64,000 nucleotides of DNA from Mesorhizobium sp. CU3 (GTDB taxonomy: Bacteria > Pseudomonadota > Alphaproteobacteria > Rhizobiales > Rhizobiaceae), in contig NZ_VFWX01000011.1 of assembly GCF_006442965.1 (NCBI RefSeq), positions 184,025 through 248,024 of the forward strand. The letters are read 5' to 3'. Position numbers and translations under genes: made by a program. This document shows positions 35,350 through 44,492 of this stretch, piece after piece (position 1 is the first letter of the stretch; each line of letters begins with the position of its first letter). The notes beneath the pieces were generated by a model. That model ran no database searches and was not told the origin of the DNA. It saw only the letters and a program-made list of their open reading frames with translations.

Positions 35350-36752
35350 GCCGGCGTCCCCCCGAGCTCCCTGGGCAGCGCATAGGCCCATTGCGTGATG
35401 TTGCCGGCGCCGAGGAAGACGACGAAGTCGCCGGGCTTGGCAAGCTCGCGGATGGCTGGCGCGATTGCCGCCGCGCCGTCGATATAGCGTGCGTCGCGGT
35501 GGCCGCCGGAGCGGATGCGCGACACCAGCGCGTCGGAAGTCACGCCTTCGATCGGCTCTTCACCGGCGGCATAGACCGGCGCCACCATCACGGTGTCGGC
35601 ATCGTTGAAGCAGACGGAGAATTCCTCGAACAGGTCGTGCAATCGGGTAAAGCGATGCGGCTGCGCAATCGCGATCACCCGCCCCTTGGTGGCGCTGCGC
35701 GCGGCCTTCAGCACCGCCGCGATCTCGACAGGATGGTGGCCGTAATCGTCGAACACCTCGACGCCGTTCCAGGTCCCGGTGTGGGTGAAGCGGCGCTTGA
35801 CGCCGGCAAAGGACGACAGACCCTTCTTGATCGCCTCGGGCGAGAGGCCGAGCTCATGCGCAACCGCGATTGCGGCGGTCGCGTTCGAGACGTTGTGGCG
35901 GCCGGGCATCGGCAACCGCAGGCCGTTGATCGCCGTCGTGCCGCGTCCCTTGCGGTCGCGGATCACCACGTCGAATTCGGAGGTCGCGCCCTGCATGCGG
36001 TGATTGGCGAAGCGCACGTCGGCCTGCGCGTTCTCGCCATAGGTGATGACGCGCCGGTCCTCGATGCGGCCGACCAGCGCCTGGACTTCCGGATGGTCGG
36101 TGCACATCACGCCGAAACCGTAGAACGGCACGTTCTCGACGAACTGGCGAAACGCCTCGCGCACCTTGTCGAAGCTGCCATAGTGGTCGAGATGCTCGGG
36201 GTCGATGTTGGTGACGACGGCGATGTCGGCCGGCAATTTCAGGAAGGTGCCGTCGCTCTCGTCCGCCTCGACCACCATCCATTCGCCGTCGCCCATGCGC
36301 GCATTGGTGCCATAGGCATTGATGATGCCGCCATTGATGACGGTCGGGTCGAGCCCGCCGGCCTCGAGCAGCGTCGCCACCATCGAGGTGGTGGTCGTCT
36401 TGCCATGCGTGCCGCCGATGGCAATCGCCTGCCGGAAGCGCATCAGCTCGGCCAGCATCTCGGCGCGGCGCACGATCGGCAGATTTTTTTCGCGCGCGGC
36501 CTTGAGTTCCGGGTTCGACTTCTTGATGGCCGTCGATACCACCACAACCTCGGCGTCGCCGAGATTCTCGGCCCTGTGGCCGACGAAGCATTCGATGCCC
36601 TTGTCGCGCAGGCGCTGCACATTGGCGCCGTCGGCCTGGTCGGAGCCTTGCACCTTGTAGCCCAGATTGTGCAGCACCTCGGCAATGCCGCTCATGCCGA
36701 TGCCGCCGATGCCGATGAAATGCACGAGGCCAATCGTCTGCGGCATCTTCAT
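35346..36752 (-). CDS. murC: UDP-N-acetylmuramate--L-alanine ligase
   Basis: A 468-residue Mur ligase adding L-Ala to UDP-MurNAc. GIGGIGMSGIAEVLHNLGY at the N-terminus binds UDP. The ATP loop is GTHGKTTTTSM, and the central domain includes NIDPEHLDHYG. The C-terminal domain has DDYGHHPVEI and AQPHRFTRLHDLFEEF. It overlaps murG and murB by 4 nt at each end (ATGA), as in a tightly coupled operon. Length is in the family range. Confidence 0.97.
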   Translation of the reverse strand: MKMPQTIGLVHFIGIGGIGMSGIAEVLHNLGYKVQGSDQADGANVQRLRDKGIECFVGHRAENLGDAEVVVVSTAIKKSNPELKAAREKNLPIVRRAEMLAELMRFRQAIAIGGTHGKTTTTSMVATLLEAGGLDPTVINGGIINAYGTNARMGDGEWMVVEADESDGTFLKLPADIAVVTNIDPEHLDHYGSFDKVREAFRQFVENVPFYGFGVMCTDHPEVQALVGRIEDRRVITYGENAQADVRFANHRMQGATSEFDVVIRDRKGRGTTAINGLRLPMPGRHNVSNATAAIAVAHELGLSPEAIKKGLSSFAGVKRRFTHTGTWNGVEVFDDYGHHPVEIAAVLKAARSATKGRVIAIAQPHRFTRLHDLFEEFSVCFNDADTVMVAPVYAAGEEPIEGVTSDALVSRIRSGGHRDARYIDGAAAIAPAIRELAKPGDFVVFLGAGNITQWAYALPRELGGTPA

Positions 36753-37873
36753 GCGCGCGTCCTCCTGTAGTCCGAAACCGTTTTGCCGGACGCAATAGCC
36801 TCTGTGAGATCGGCGAGCAACCGCGCCGCGTCGGGCTTTCCGGCGGAACGGGCGGCGGCGGCCATGGCCGACAGCCGGCCAGGATCCTTGATCAGCCCGC
36901 CGACCAGTTCCGCGACCCGCTCCGGTGAGAGCGTCGATTGCGGGTGAAGCTCGGCGCCGCCGGCCGCGGCAAGGGCTGCTGCGTTCGCCGCCTGGTCGTG
37001 GTCGAGCGCGTGCGGATAAGGCACCAGCAGCGCCGGCCGGCCGATGACGGCGATCTCCGAGACCGTCGAGGCGCCGGAGCGCGACATCACCAGATGCGCC
37101 GTCGCCATGCGCGCCGCCATGTCAGTGAAGAAAGGCGAGACCTGCACGTCAACGCCGAGTTCGGCGTAGGCGGCCTTGACCCGCGCCACATCCTCCGCGC
37201 GCGCCTGCTGCGTGATCACCAGCCGCTTGCGCTGGTCTTCCGGCAGCAGTGCGATCGCCGCCGGCACCGCGTCGGAAAAGAACTGCGCACCCTGGCTGCC
37301 GCCGAACACCAGGAAGCGGAACGGCTCGCCGTCATTGGACGCCACATAAGGCGTCTTCGCAGCTTCCAGCACCTGCGGCCTGACCGGATTGCCTGTGGTT
37401 ACGGTTTTGGCGCCGTCGGCACTTTCCCCCTCGGGTAGGAAGCCGCCGGCGATCGCGTCGACGCGGCTTGCCAGCGCCTTGTTGGCGCGGCCCATGACGG
37501 CATTCTGCTCATGGATCAGCGTCGGCACCTTGCGCCGCGTCGCGGCATAGAGCGGCGGCAACGTCGGATAGCCGCCGAAGCCGACGACGGCCCCGGGCTT
37601 GATCTTGCCGATCACCCGTCCCGCTTTACGCACCCCTTGCCAGATCATCCAGAAGGCCGACAGCACTGCGATCGGATTCTTCGAGCCGAGCGTCGCCGAC
37701 GGGATCGCGTGGATGTTGACGGCGGGGAACTGGGCCGAATAGCGCTCGGCGCGGTGGTCGGTGGCCAGATGCACCTTCCAGCCGCGCTCGATCAGCTCAT
37801 GCGCCAGCGCCTCGGCCGGGAACAGATGCCCGCCCGTGCCGCCGGCCGCCAAAAGGATGACACCTTTTGCCAT
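36749..37873 (-). CDS. murG: UDP-GlcNAc transferase MurG (lipid II synthase)
   Basis: A 374-residue GT28 glycosyltransferase converting lipid I to lipid II on the inner leaflet. LLAAGGTGGHLFPAEALAHE is the N-terminal G-loop. The second and third signatures are LVFGGSQGAQFFSDAVP and MSRSGASTVSEIAVIGRPAL, followed by HALDHDQAANA. Its end overlaps murC by 4 nt; the ftsW stop lies 6 nt upstream. The start is the ATG at 37873. Confidence 0.97.
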   Translation of the reverse strand: MAKGVILLAAGGTGGHLFPAEALAHELIERGWKVHLATDHRAERYSAQFPAVNIHAIPSATLGSKNPIAVLSAFWMIWQGVRKAGRVIGKIKPGAVVGFGGYPTLPPLYAATRRKVPTLIHEQNAVMGRANKALASRVDAIAGGFLPEGESADGAKTVTTGNPVRPQVLEAAKTPYVASNDGEPFRFLVFGGSQGAQFFSDAVPAAIALLPEDQRKRLVITQQARAEDVARVKAAYAELGVDVQVSPFFTDMAARMATAHLVMSRSGASTVSEIAVIGRPALLVPYPHALDHDQAANAAALAAAGGAELHPQSTLSPERVAELVGGLIKDPGRLSAMAAAARSAGKPDAARLLADLTEAIASGKTVSDYRRTRA

Positions 37874-37879
37874 CCCGCC

Positions 37880-39034
37880 TCATTCCGCCGGCATAGGGCG
37901 CTGCGACAGCGCGAAGCCCATCTGCTTGCGCTTTTCCGGCCGCTTGCGCGTCAGCGCCAGCACCATGCCCATCGAGATGGCGATCGCTATCTGCGAGGAG
38001 CCGCCATAGGAGATGAAGGGCAGCGTCATGCCCTTGGCCGGCATCAGTTGCAGGTTCACGCACATGTTGATCGCCGACTGCAGCCCGAAGACGGTGACCA
38101 GCCCGCCGACGGAGTAGCGGGTGAAATCGTCATGCTCCTTGAGCGCGATGTTCAAGCCGCGCAGCACGATGAAGGCGAAGATCGACATGATGAAGAAGCA
38201 CATGATCAGGCCGAACTCTTCGCCGGCGACCGAGAAGACGAAATCGGTGTGAGCATCCGGAACGATGCGCTTTACGGTTCCCTCACCCGGCCCGACACCG
38301 AACCAGCTGCCGTTGATCAGCGCCTCGCGGCCCATGTCGACCTGGAACGTATCGCCTTCGCCGGTCAGGAACTTGTCGATGCGTAGCGCAACGTGCGGGA
38401 ACACCGAATAGGCGGCGAACAGGCCGCTTGCGCCGATGACGCCGAGAGCGGCGATCCACAGCCATGGCAGGCCGGCCATGAAGAACATGACGCCCCAGGT
38501 GCCGGTCACCAGCATGGTCTGGCCGAGGTCGGGCTGCGCCACCAGAAGCGAGATCACCAGCACCAGAAGCAAAAGAGCGAACAGGTTGCCGGGGATATCC
38601 GGCTGGCGCTTGTGCTCGGCAAACAGCCAGGCGCAGATGATGACGAAGGCGGGCTTCAGGAATTCGGACGGCTGGATGGAAAGGCCGGCGAGCGACACCC
38701 AGCGCCGCGCGCCCTTCACCTCGACGCCGACATAGAGCACCGCCACCATCAGCACCAGCATGATGCACAGCATCACCAGCGACATGCGCCTTATCTGCCG
38801 CGCCTGCAGGAAGGAGACGGCAAGCATGACGATCAGCGCCGGGATGGTGAAGATGACCTGTCGGGTGGCGAAGTGGAAGCTGTCGAGACCGATACGCTCG
38901 GCCACCGCGGGGCTCGCCGCGAAGGACAAGATGATGCCCAGTCCCATGAGTGACAGGAACGCGGCCAGGAACCAGCGATCGATCGTCCACCACCAGGTGG
39001 CGACAGGACTTTTGTCGAGACGGCTTTGCATCAA
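37880..39034 (-). CDS. ftsW: SEDS glycosyltransferase FtsW
   Basis: A 384-residue polytopic SEDS-family protein with about ten helices, polymerising septal peptidoglycan with FtsI. Family blocks are GIILSFAASPAVAER, RRWVSLAGLSIQPSEFLKPA and NGSWFGVGPGEGTVKRIVPDAHTDFVFSV-type text, ending with PFISYGGSSQIA. The N-terminal cytoplasmic tail carries Asp and Lys residues. Its start overlaps the murD stop by 4 nt. Confidence 0.96.
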   Translation of the reverse strand: MMQSRLDKSPVATWWWTIDRWFLAAFLSLMGLGIILSFAASPAVAERIGLDSFHFATRQVIFTIPALIVMLAVSFLQARQIRRMSLVMLCIMLVLMVAVLYVGVEVKGARRWVSLAGLSIQPSEFLKPAFVIICAWLFAEHKRQPDIPGNLFALLLLVLVISLLVAQPDLGQTMLVTGTWGVMFFMAGLPWLWIAALGVIGASGLFAAYSVFPHVALRIDKFLTGEGDTFQVDMGREALINGSWFGVGPGEGTVKRIVPDAHTDFVFSVAGEEFGLIMCFFIMSIFAFIVLRGLNIALKEHDDFTRYSVGGLVTVFGLQSAINMCVNLQLMPAKGMTLPFISYGGSSQIAIAISMGMVLALTRKRPEKRKQMGFALSQRPMPAE

Positions 39035-40434
39035 CGTGGCCCTCCGATGGGTATCACCCCATCAATAGCAGCCGCAGCTTGCCTGAAGGCTTCGCCGCGA
39101 ACTTCGAAATTCTTGAACTGGTCGAAACTGGCGCAGGCCGGCGACAACAGCACCACGGCCTCGCCGCCACCGTCATTCGCCGCGTCGTTGGCGGCGTGTT
39201 CGACCGCGGCCGCAAGCGTTCCGGATATTTCGTAAGGCACCGCCTCGCCGAGCGTCGCCGAAAAGGCCGGTGCGGCCTCGCCGATCAGATAGGCCTTGGC
39301 GATACGCGGGAAGAAACCGCGCAGCGGCTCGATGCCGCCTTCCTTGGGCAGGCCGCCGGCGATCCAGTAGATGCGGTTGGGAAAGCTCGACAGCGCGGGC
39401 GCGGCCGCATCGGCATTGGTCGCCTTGGAATCGTTGACGAACAGCACATGGCCTTTGCGGCCGACCTGCTCCATGCGGTGCACCAGCCCCGGGAAGCTTT
39501 CGAGTCCGGCCTGGATCTCGCCAAGCTCCAGCCCGACCTTCAGGCAGGCGACGACGGCGGCCAGCGCATTCTGCGCATTGTGCTGGCCGCGCAGCGAGCC
39601 GATGCCTTGGAGGAAGGCGACGCGGCTGTAGCGGCCATCCACGGCTTCCATCAGATTGGTGCCGTCGGCGAAATAGCCGTCGGTCAGCGGCAGGCGCTTG
39701 GAGATGCGCACGACCTGCCGGCCCGCCCGCTCCAGCCGGTCGGCGATCTGCGCGCACCAGGAATCGTCGACGCCGACGATCGCGGTGTCCGAGCCAGCGA
39801 CCAGCCTTTCCTTGATCGAGGCGTAATGCGCCATCGTGCCGTGCCGGTCGAGATGGTCGGGCGTCAGGTTGAGCAGGATGCCGGCGGTCGGGTTGATCGA
39901 GGGCGCGAGGTCGATCTGGTAGGACGAACACTCTACCACGTAGTGCCGCGTAGGTTCGGGCGGATCGAGCGTCATGACGGCGCGGCCGATATTGCCGCCC
40001 ATCTGCGTGTCGCGCCCGGCCGATTTCAGGATATGCGCCGTCAGCGCCGTCGTCGTCGACTTGCCGTTGGTGCCGGTGATGGCGATGAACGGTGCGCTTG
40101 GGGCACGCTGGATGCGCTCGCGGCAGAACAGCTCGATATCGCCGATCACCTCGACGCCGGCGCCGCGCGCCAGTTCCACCGTCCAGTGCGGCTTGGGATG
40201 GGTCAACGGCACGCCGGGCGACAACACGAAGGCGGCGAAGCGCTGCCAGTCGGCGGCGCGCAGGTCGCCGGTCGCAATGCCGGCGGCCGCCGCCTTGGCG
40301 ACGCTGTCGGGATTGTCGTCCCAGGCCAGCACCTCGGCGCCGCCCGCGATCAGCGCATGCGCGGTCGCGATCCCCGAACCGCCAAGCCCGAAGAGCGAAA
40401 CGCGTTTGCCAGAAAAGGATGCGGCGGGGATCAA
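39031..40434 (-). CDS. murD: UDP-N-acetylmuramoyl-L-alanine--D-glutamate ligase
   Basis: A 467-residue Mur ligase adding D-Glu. SLFGLGGSGIATAHALI is the N-terminal UDP site. The ATP loop is GTNGKSTTTALTAHIL, with NLTPDHLDRHG in the middle and FVNDSKATNADAA in the C-terminal part. It starts 8 nt after mraY and overlaps ftsW. Size and domain order are canonical. Confidence 0.97.
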   Translation of the reverse strand: MIPAASFSGKRVSLFGLGGSGIATAHALIAGGAEVLAWDDNPDSVAKAAAAGIATGDLRAADWQRFAAFVLSPGVPLTHPKPHWTVELARGAGVEVIGDIELFCRERIQRAPSAPFIAITGTNGKSTTTALTAHILKSAGRDTQMGGNIGRAVMTLDPPEPTRHYVVECSSYQIDLAPSINPTAGILLNLTPDHLDRHGTMAHYASIKERLVAGSDTAIVGVDDSWCAQIADRLERAGRQVVRISKRLPLTDGYFADGTNLMEAVDGRYSRVAFLQGIGSLRGQHNAQNALAAVVACLKVGLELGEIQAGLESFPGLVHRMEQVGRKGHVLFVNDSKATNADAAAPALSSFPNRIYWIAGGLPKEGGIEPLRGFFPRIAKAYLIGEAAPAFSATLGEAVPYEISGTLAAAVEHAANDAANDGGGEAVVLLSPACASFDQFKNFEVRGEAFRQAAAAIDGVIPIGGPR

Positions 40435-40442
40435 GCGGCGTC

Positions 40443-41525
40443 CTATCTGAGCTTGAGGGTGGAGAGGCCGACCAGCGCCAGGATCACCGCGATGATCCAG
40501 AAGCGGATCACCACCTGGCTTTCGGTCCAGCCGAGCTTTTCAAAATGATGATGGATCGGCGCCATCAGGAAGACGCGCTTGCCGGTCATCTTGAAATAGC
40601 CGACCTGGATGATGACCGACAGGATCTCGACCACGAATAGGCCGCCGACGATGACCAGCACGATCTCGTGCTTGGTGGCGACCGCGACGGTGCCGATCAG
40701 GCCGCCCATCGCCAGCGAGCCGGTGTCGCCCATGAAGATCGCGGCCGGCGGCGCGTTGAACCACAGGAAGCCGAGGCCGGCGCCGATCACCGCGCCGAGC
40801 ACGACGGCCAGTTCGCCGGTGCCGGGCACGAAATGGATCTGCAGATATTCGGCGAAGATCGCGTTGCCGGAGAGATAGGCGATGACGCCGAAGGACGCCG
40901 CCGCGATCATGATCGGCACGATCGCCAGGCCGTCGAGGCCGTCGGTCAGGTTCACCGCATTGCCGGCGCCGACGATGACGAAGCAGGAGAACGGCACGAA
41001 GAACCAGCCGAGATTGATCAGGAACTCCTTGGCGAACGGAAAGGTCAGCGACGACGAGAACGGCGCCTGGCCGTTGTGCATGATCACCCAGGCGGCGATG
41101 CCGGCGATGATGAATTCGAGCCCCAGCCGCGCCTTGCCGGAAAAGCCCAGATGCGACTGTTTGGTGACCTTGAGGTAGTCGTCATAGAAGCCGATGGAGC
41201 CGAAGCCGACGGTGACCAGAAGCACCACCCAGACATAGATCGAGGAAAGGTTCGCCCACAAAAGCGAGGAGCCGATGATGCCGGACAGGATCATCAGCCC
41301 GCCCATGGTCGGGGTTCCGGCTTTCTTGAAATGCGTCTGCGGGCCGTCGGCGCGGATCGGCTGGCCCTTGCCTTGCCGCAGGCGCAGCGAATTGATGATC
41401 GTCGGCCCGAAGATGAAGACGATCAGCGCCGAGGTGATCAGCGCGCCGCCGGTGCGGAAGGTGATGTAGCGGAAGACGTTGAAGAGCGAGATCTTGTCCG
41501 CGAAATCGACGAGCAGTGTGAACAT
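40443..41525 (-). CDS. mraY: Phospho-N-acetylmuramoyl-pentapeptide transferase
   Basis: A 360-residue ten-helix membrane enzyme transferring phospho-MurNAc-pentapeptide to undecaprenyl phosphate (lipid I). The start MFTLLVDFADKISLFNVFRY at 41525 gives exactly the family length; the longer frame to 41627 runs into murF. Catalytic aspartates lie in GFYDDYLKV and NAVNLTDGLDGLAI; MAPIHHHFEKLGW near the end is diagnostic. GGACGGAAAG precedes the ATG. The murF stop lies 28 nt upstream. Confidence 0.97.
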   Translation of the reverse strand: MFTLLVDFADKISLFNVFRYITFRTGGALITSALIVFIFGPTIINSLRLRQGKGQPIRADGPQTHFKKAGTPTMGGLMILSGIIGSSLLWANLSSIYVWVVLLVTVGFGSIGFYDDYLKVTKQSHLGFSGKARLGLEFIIAGIAAWVIMHNGQAPFSSSLTFPFAKEFLINLGWFFVPFSCFVIVGAGNAVNLTDGLDGLAIVPIMIAAASFGVIAYLSGNAIFAEYLQIHFVPGTGELAVVLGAVIGAGLGFLWFNAPPAAIFMGDTGSLAMGGLIGTVAVATKHEIVLVIVGGLFVVEILSVIIQVGYFKMTGKRVFLMAPIHHHFEKLGWTESQVVIRFWIIAVILALVGLSTLKLR

Positions 41526-41553
41526 GGTCTTTCCGTCCCCCGGAGCCCGACGC

Positions 41554-42987
41554 TCAAGTCGGATGAATGTTGGTGGCTTCCGCCGGAAATTTGCCGAGCA
41601 AGGCCTCGACGAGCTTTGAGAAGCCAATGCCTTTCGACGACTTCACCATCACCACGTCGCCGGGCCTCAGCGCCGAGATCACGATCGGCTTCAGCTCTTC
41701 CGCGCCGGCGCGGTATTCGGTCTCGATGTCGGATGGCAGGATCTCGGCCAGCGCCCGCATCTCCGGGCCGCCGAGAAACACGTTGCGCGTTCCCGTACCG
41801 ATGATCAGTTCGGCAAGGTCGGCATGCAGCCTGGCCGAATGACTGCCGAGCTCCAGCATGTCGCCGAGCACGGCGATGCGCCTGCCCTCGCCCGAGACCG
41901 GCGTAGCGTTAAGCAGCGCCATGGCGGCGGCCATCGACGCCGGATTGGCGTTGTAGCTCTCGTCGATCAGCGTGATCGGCCCGTTCGGGTGGCGTAGGAC
42001 ATGGCGGCGGCCGCGCCCGCGCTCGGCCGACAGGTCGGCGAGCGCCGCCGCGACCTTGTCGAGATCGGCGCCGGCCAGCTTCGAGGCGCCCAGCACGGCC
42101 AGCACGTTCTGCACCATATGCCGGCCCGGCGCGCCGATCCGCGCCGTCACATCCTGCTTGCCGATCTTGGCGGCGATGTCGGAATGGTCGGCGTAGAGCT
42201 CGCAACTGGTGAGCCGGAAGGTCGAGCGCCCGTTCTCGCCGAAACCGAAGATATGCTCGACGCCGGCTTCCTTCGCCATTTTCTCGAGCAGCTTCCAGCG
42301 CGCATCGTCGCGGTTCAGCACCGCAGCACCTCCGGGCTCCAGCCCTTCGAAAATCTCGGCCTTGGCCTTGGCGATCTCGTCGAGATTTTTGAAGAAGCCG
42401 AGATGCGCCGCAGCGATGATCGTGACGATGGCGACATGCGGCCTCACCATCTTGACCAGCGGCCTGATCTCGTCGGGATGGTTCATGCCGATCTCGAAGA
42501 CGGCGTAGTCGCAATCCTCGGGCATCCGCGCCAAGGTCAGCGGCACGCCCCAATGGTTGTTGAACGACTGCGCCGAGGCATGCACCTTGCCGACGGCCGA
42601 CAGCACATGGCGCAGCGCTTCCTTGGTCGTCGTCTTGCCGGCCGAACCAGTCACCGCGATGATCCTGGCCTTGGCGCGGGCACGCGACGCGACGCCAAGC
42701 TTCTCCAGCGCCGCAAGCACGTCCTGCACGACGATCATCGGCGCCGTCAGCCGGCCGAGTGACGGCAGCTTGCCTTCGGCGACGACCAGCACCGCGGCAC
42801 CCGCTTTCACCGCGGCGGTCGCGAAATCATGGCCGTCCATGGCTTCGCCCTTGATGGCGAAGAAAGCGTCGCCTGGCTCCAGGCTGCGGCTGTCGATGGA
42901 AATTCCGGTGATGCCTTCGGGCAGCGAGCCGATGGGCCTGCCGCCCATGGCATCGACCAGCGCTTCGGACGTCCACAAAAGACTCAT
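41554..42987 (-). CDS. murF: UDP-MurNAc-tripeptide--D-Ala-D-Ala ligase
   Basis: A 477-residue Mur ligase attaching D-Ala-D-Ala made by Ddl. GISIDSRSLEPGDAFFAIKG is the N-terminal domain, GSAGKTTTKEALRHVL the ATP loop and FEIGMNHPDEIRPL the central signature; LIDESYNANPASMAAA opens the C-terminal domain. It overlaps murE by 4 nt. The product then goes to MraY, encoded next. Confidence 0.97.
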   Translation of the reverse strand: MSLLWTSEALVDAMGGRPIGSLPEGITGISIDSRSLEPGDAFFAIKGEAMDGHDFATAAVKAGAAVLVVAEGKLPSLGRLTAPMIVVQDVLAALEKLGVASRARAKARIIAVTGSAGKTTTKEALRHVLSAVGKVHASAQSFNNHWGVPLTLARMPEDCDYAVFEIGMNHPDEIRPLVKMVRPHVAIVTIIAAAHLGFFKNLDEIAKAKAEIFEGLEPGGAAVLNRDDARWKLLEKMAKEAGVEHIFGFGENGRSTFRLTSCELYADHSDIAAKIGKQDVTARIGAPGRHMVQNVLAVLGASKLAGADLDKVAAALADLSAERGRGRRHVLRHPNGPITLIDESYNANPASMAAAMALLNATPVSGEGRRIAVLGDMLELGSHSARLHADLAELIIGTGTRNVFLGGPEMRALAEILPSDIETEYRAGAEELKPIVISALRPGDVVMVKSSKGIGFSKLVEALLGKFPAEATNIHPT

Positions 42988-44438
42988 GCAGCGCGCTCCG
43001 TCAGCGCTTCGCGCACTTCCTCATGGTCGGAGAAATGGAAGGTTTCGCTGCCGATGGTCTGGCCTTCCTCATGCCCCTTGCCGGCGACGATCAGCGTGTC
43101 GCCAGCATGCAGCATCGCCACTGCCTGATGGATCGCCTTGCGGCGGTCGCCGATCTCGATGGCGCCGGGCGCGGCGGCAAGGATGGCGGCGCGGATGGTT
43201 TCGGGCACTTCCGTGCGCGGATTGTCATCGGTGACGATAACGACATCGGCGAGCCTGGTCGCGATCTCGCCCATGATCGGCCTTTTTCCGCGGTCGCGGT
43301 CGCCGCCACAGCCAAACACCACGACGACGCGGCCGGTAGTGAAGGGCCGAACCGAGGTCAGCACGTTTTCCAGCGCGTCGGGCTTATGCGCATAGTCGAC
43401 ATAGACCGGAGCGCCCGCGGCGGTGGTGCCGACAAGATCGAGCCGTCCCGGCGCGCCCTTCAATTTCTCAAGCGCGGCCAAGGCCTTGTCGACCGGCGTT
43501 CCAGTCGAAATCGCGAGGCCGGCCGAGACGAGCGCGTTGGCGATCTGGAAGTCGCCGGCCAGCGGCAGGTCGATTTCGTGCAGCACGCCGTCGATTTCGA
43601 CCTCGGCGCGCTGGCGCCGCCGCTCATGCTCGACCCGCTTCAGCGTCAGGAAATTGCCGTGGCGGCCGACGGTGAGTACCTTCAAGCCGGCCGCCTGTGC
43701 GGCTTTCACAGTCGGTTCGGACCAGGGATCGTCGGCGAAGATGACGGCCGGCGCGCCCTTGGGCAGCAGCGTGTCGAACAAGCGCAATTTGGCGCGGTGA
43801 TAGTCCTCGACCGTCGGATGGTAGTCCATGTGGTCGCGGCCGAGATTGGTAAAGGCGCCGGCGGCGAGCTTCACGCCGTCGAGCCGGCGCTGGTCGAGAC
43901 CATGGCTGGAGGCCTCCATCGAGGCGTGGGTAACACCGGCGTCGGCCAGTTCCTTGAGCAGTTGATGCAGCGCCACCGGGTCGGGCGTGGTCAGCGAGCC
44001 GTAGTCGTTGCGGCCGGGCGCCACCACGCCGGTCGTGCCGATCGAGGCGGCGGCAAAACCTGCCTGCTCCCAGATCTGGCGCGTGAAGGTGGCGACGGAC
44101 GTCTTGCCGGCAGTGCCGGTGACGGCGACCATGGTTTGCGGTTGCCTGCCGAAGAAGCGCGCCGCGCTCAGCGCCAGCGCCAGGCGTGGATCGTCCACGT
44201 TCAGAACAGGCACGGACAGGCTGGAAATGGCGGTGCCCTTGCCTGCAACGACGGCGATGGCGCCTCGCGCCGCGGCATCGGCGGCATAGGCCGAACCGTC
44301 GGCCTTGCTGCCGGCCAAAGCGAAAAAGACCACGCCGGTTTTGACCGCGCGGGAATCGGAGGATAGGCCGGTCACCTCCAAATCGCGGGAAGCAGTTCCC
44401 TCGACAGGCAGGATACCGGCTAGATCTTTAAGGTGCAT
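42984..44438 (-). CDS. murE: UDP-MurNAc-L-Ala-D-Glu--meso-diaminopimelate ligase
   Basis: A 484-residue Mur ligase adding the third residue. The DNPR motif (VTDDNPRTEVPETI) marks selection of meso-diaminopimelate, as expected of a Gram-negative. The ATP loop reads GTAGKTSVATF, where most Mur ligases have GTNGKT/S; the Asn-to-Ala change also occurs in many MurE/MurF proteins. GLSSDSRAVKTGVVFFAL opens the protein. A 54-nt gap separates it from ftsI; its end overlaps murF. Confidence 0.97.
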   Translation of the reverse strand: MHLKDLAGILPVEGTASRDLEVTGLSSDSRAVKTGVVFFALAGSKADGSAYAADAAARGAIAVVAGKGTAISSLSVPVLNVDDPRLALALSAARFFGRQPQTMVAVTGTAGKTSVATFTRQIWEQAGFAAASIGTTGVVAPGRNDYGSLTTPDPVALHQLLKELADAGVTHASMEASSHGLDQRRLDGVKLAAGAFTNLGRDHMDYHPTVEDYHRAKLRLFDTLLPKGAPAVIFADDPWSEPTVKAAQAAGLKVLTVGRHGNFLTLKRVEHERRRQRAEVEIDGVLHEIDLPLAGDFQIANALVSAGLAISTGTPVDKALAALEKLKGAPGRLDLVGTTAAGAPVYVDYAHKPDALENVLTSVRPFTTGRVVVVFGCGGDRDRGKRPIMGEIATRLADVVIVTDDNPRTEVPETIRAAILAAAPGAIEIGDRRKAIHQAVAMLHAGDTLIVAGKGHEEGQTIGSETFHFSDHEEVREALTERAA

Positions 44439-44492
44439 TGAGTCCCGTTCACTGCAACAAAATAGCGCGCTGTTGCCGGCGCGCCCTAAGAA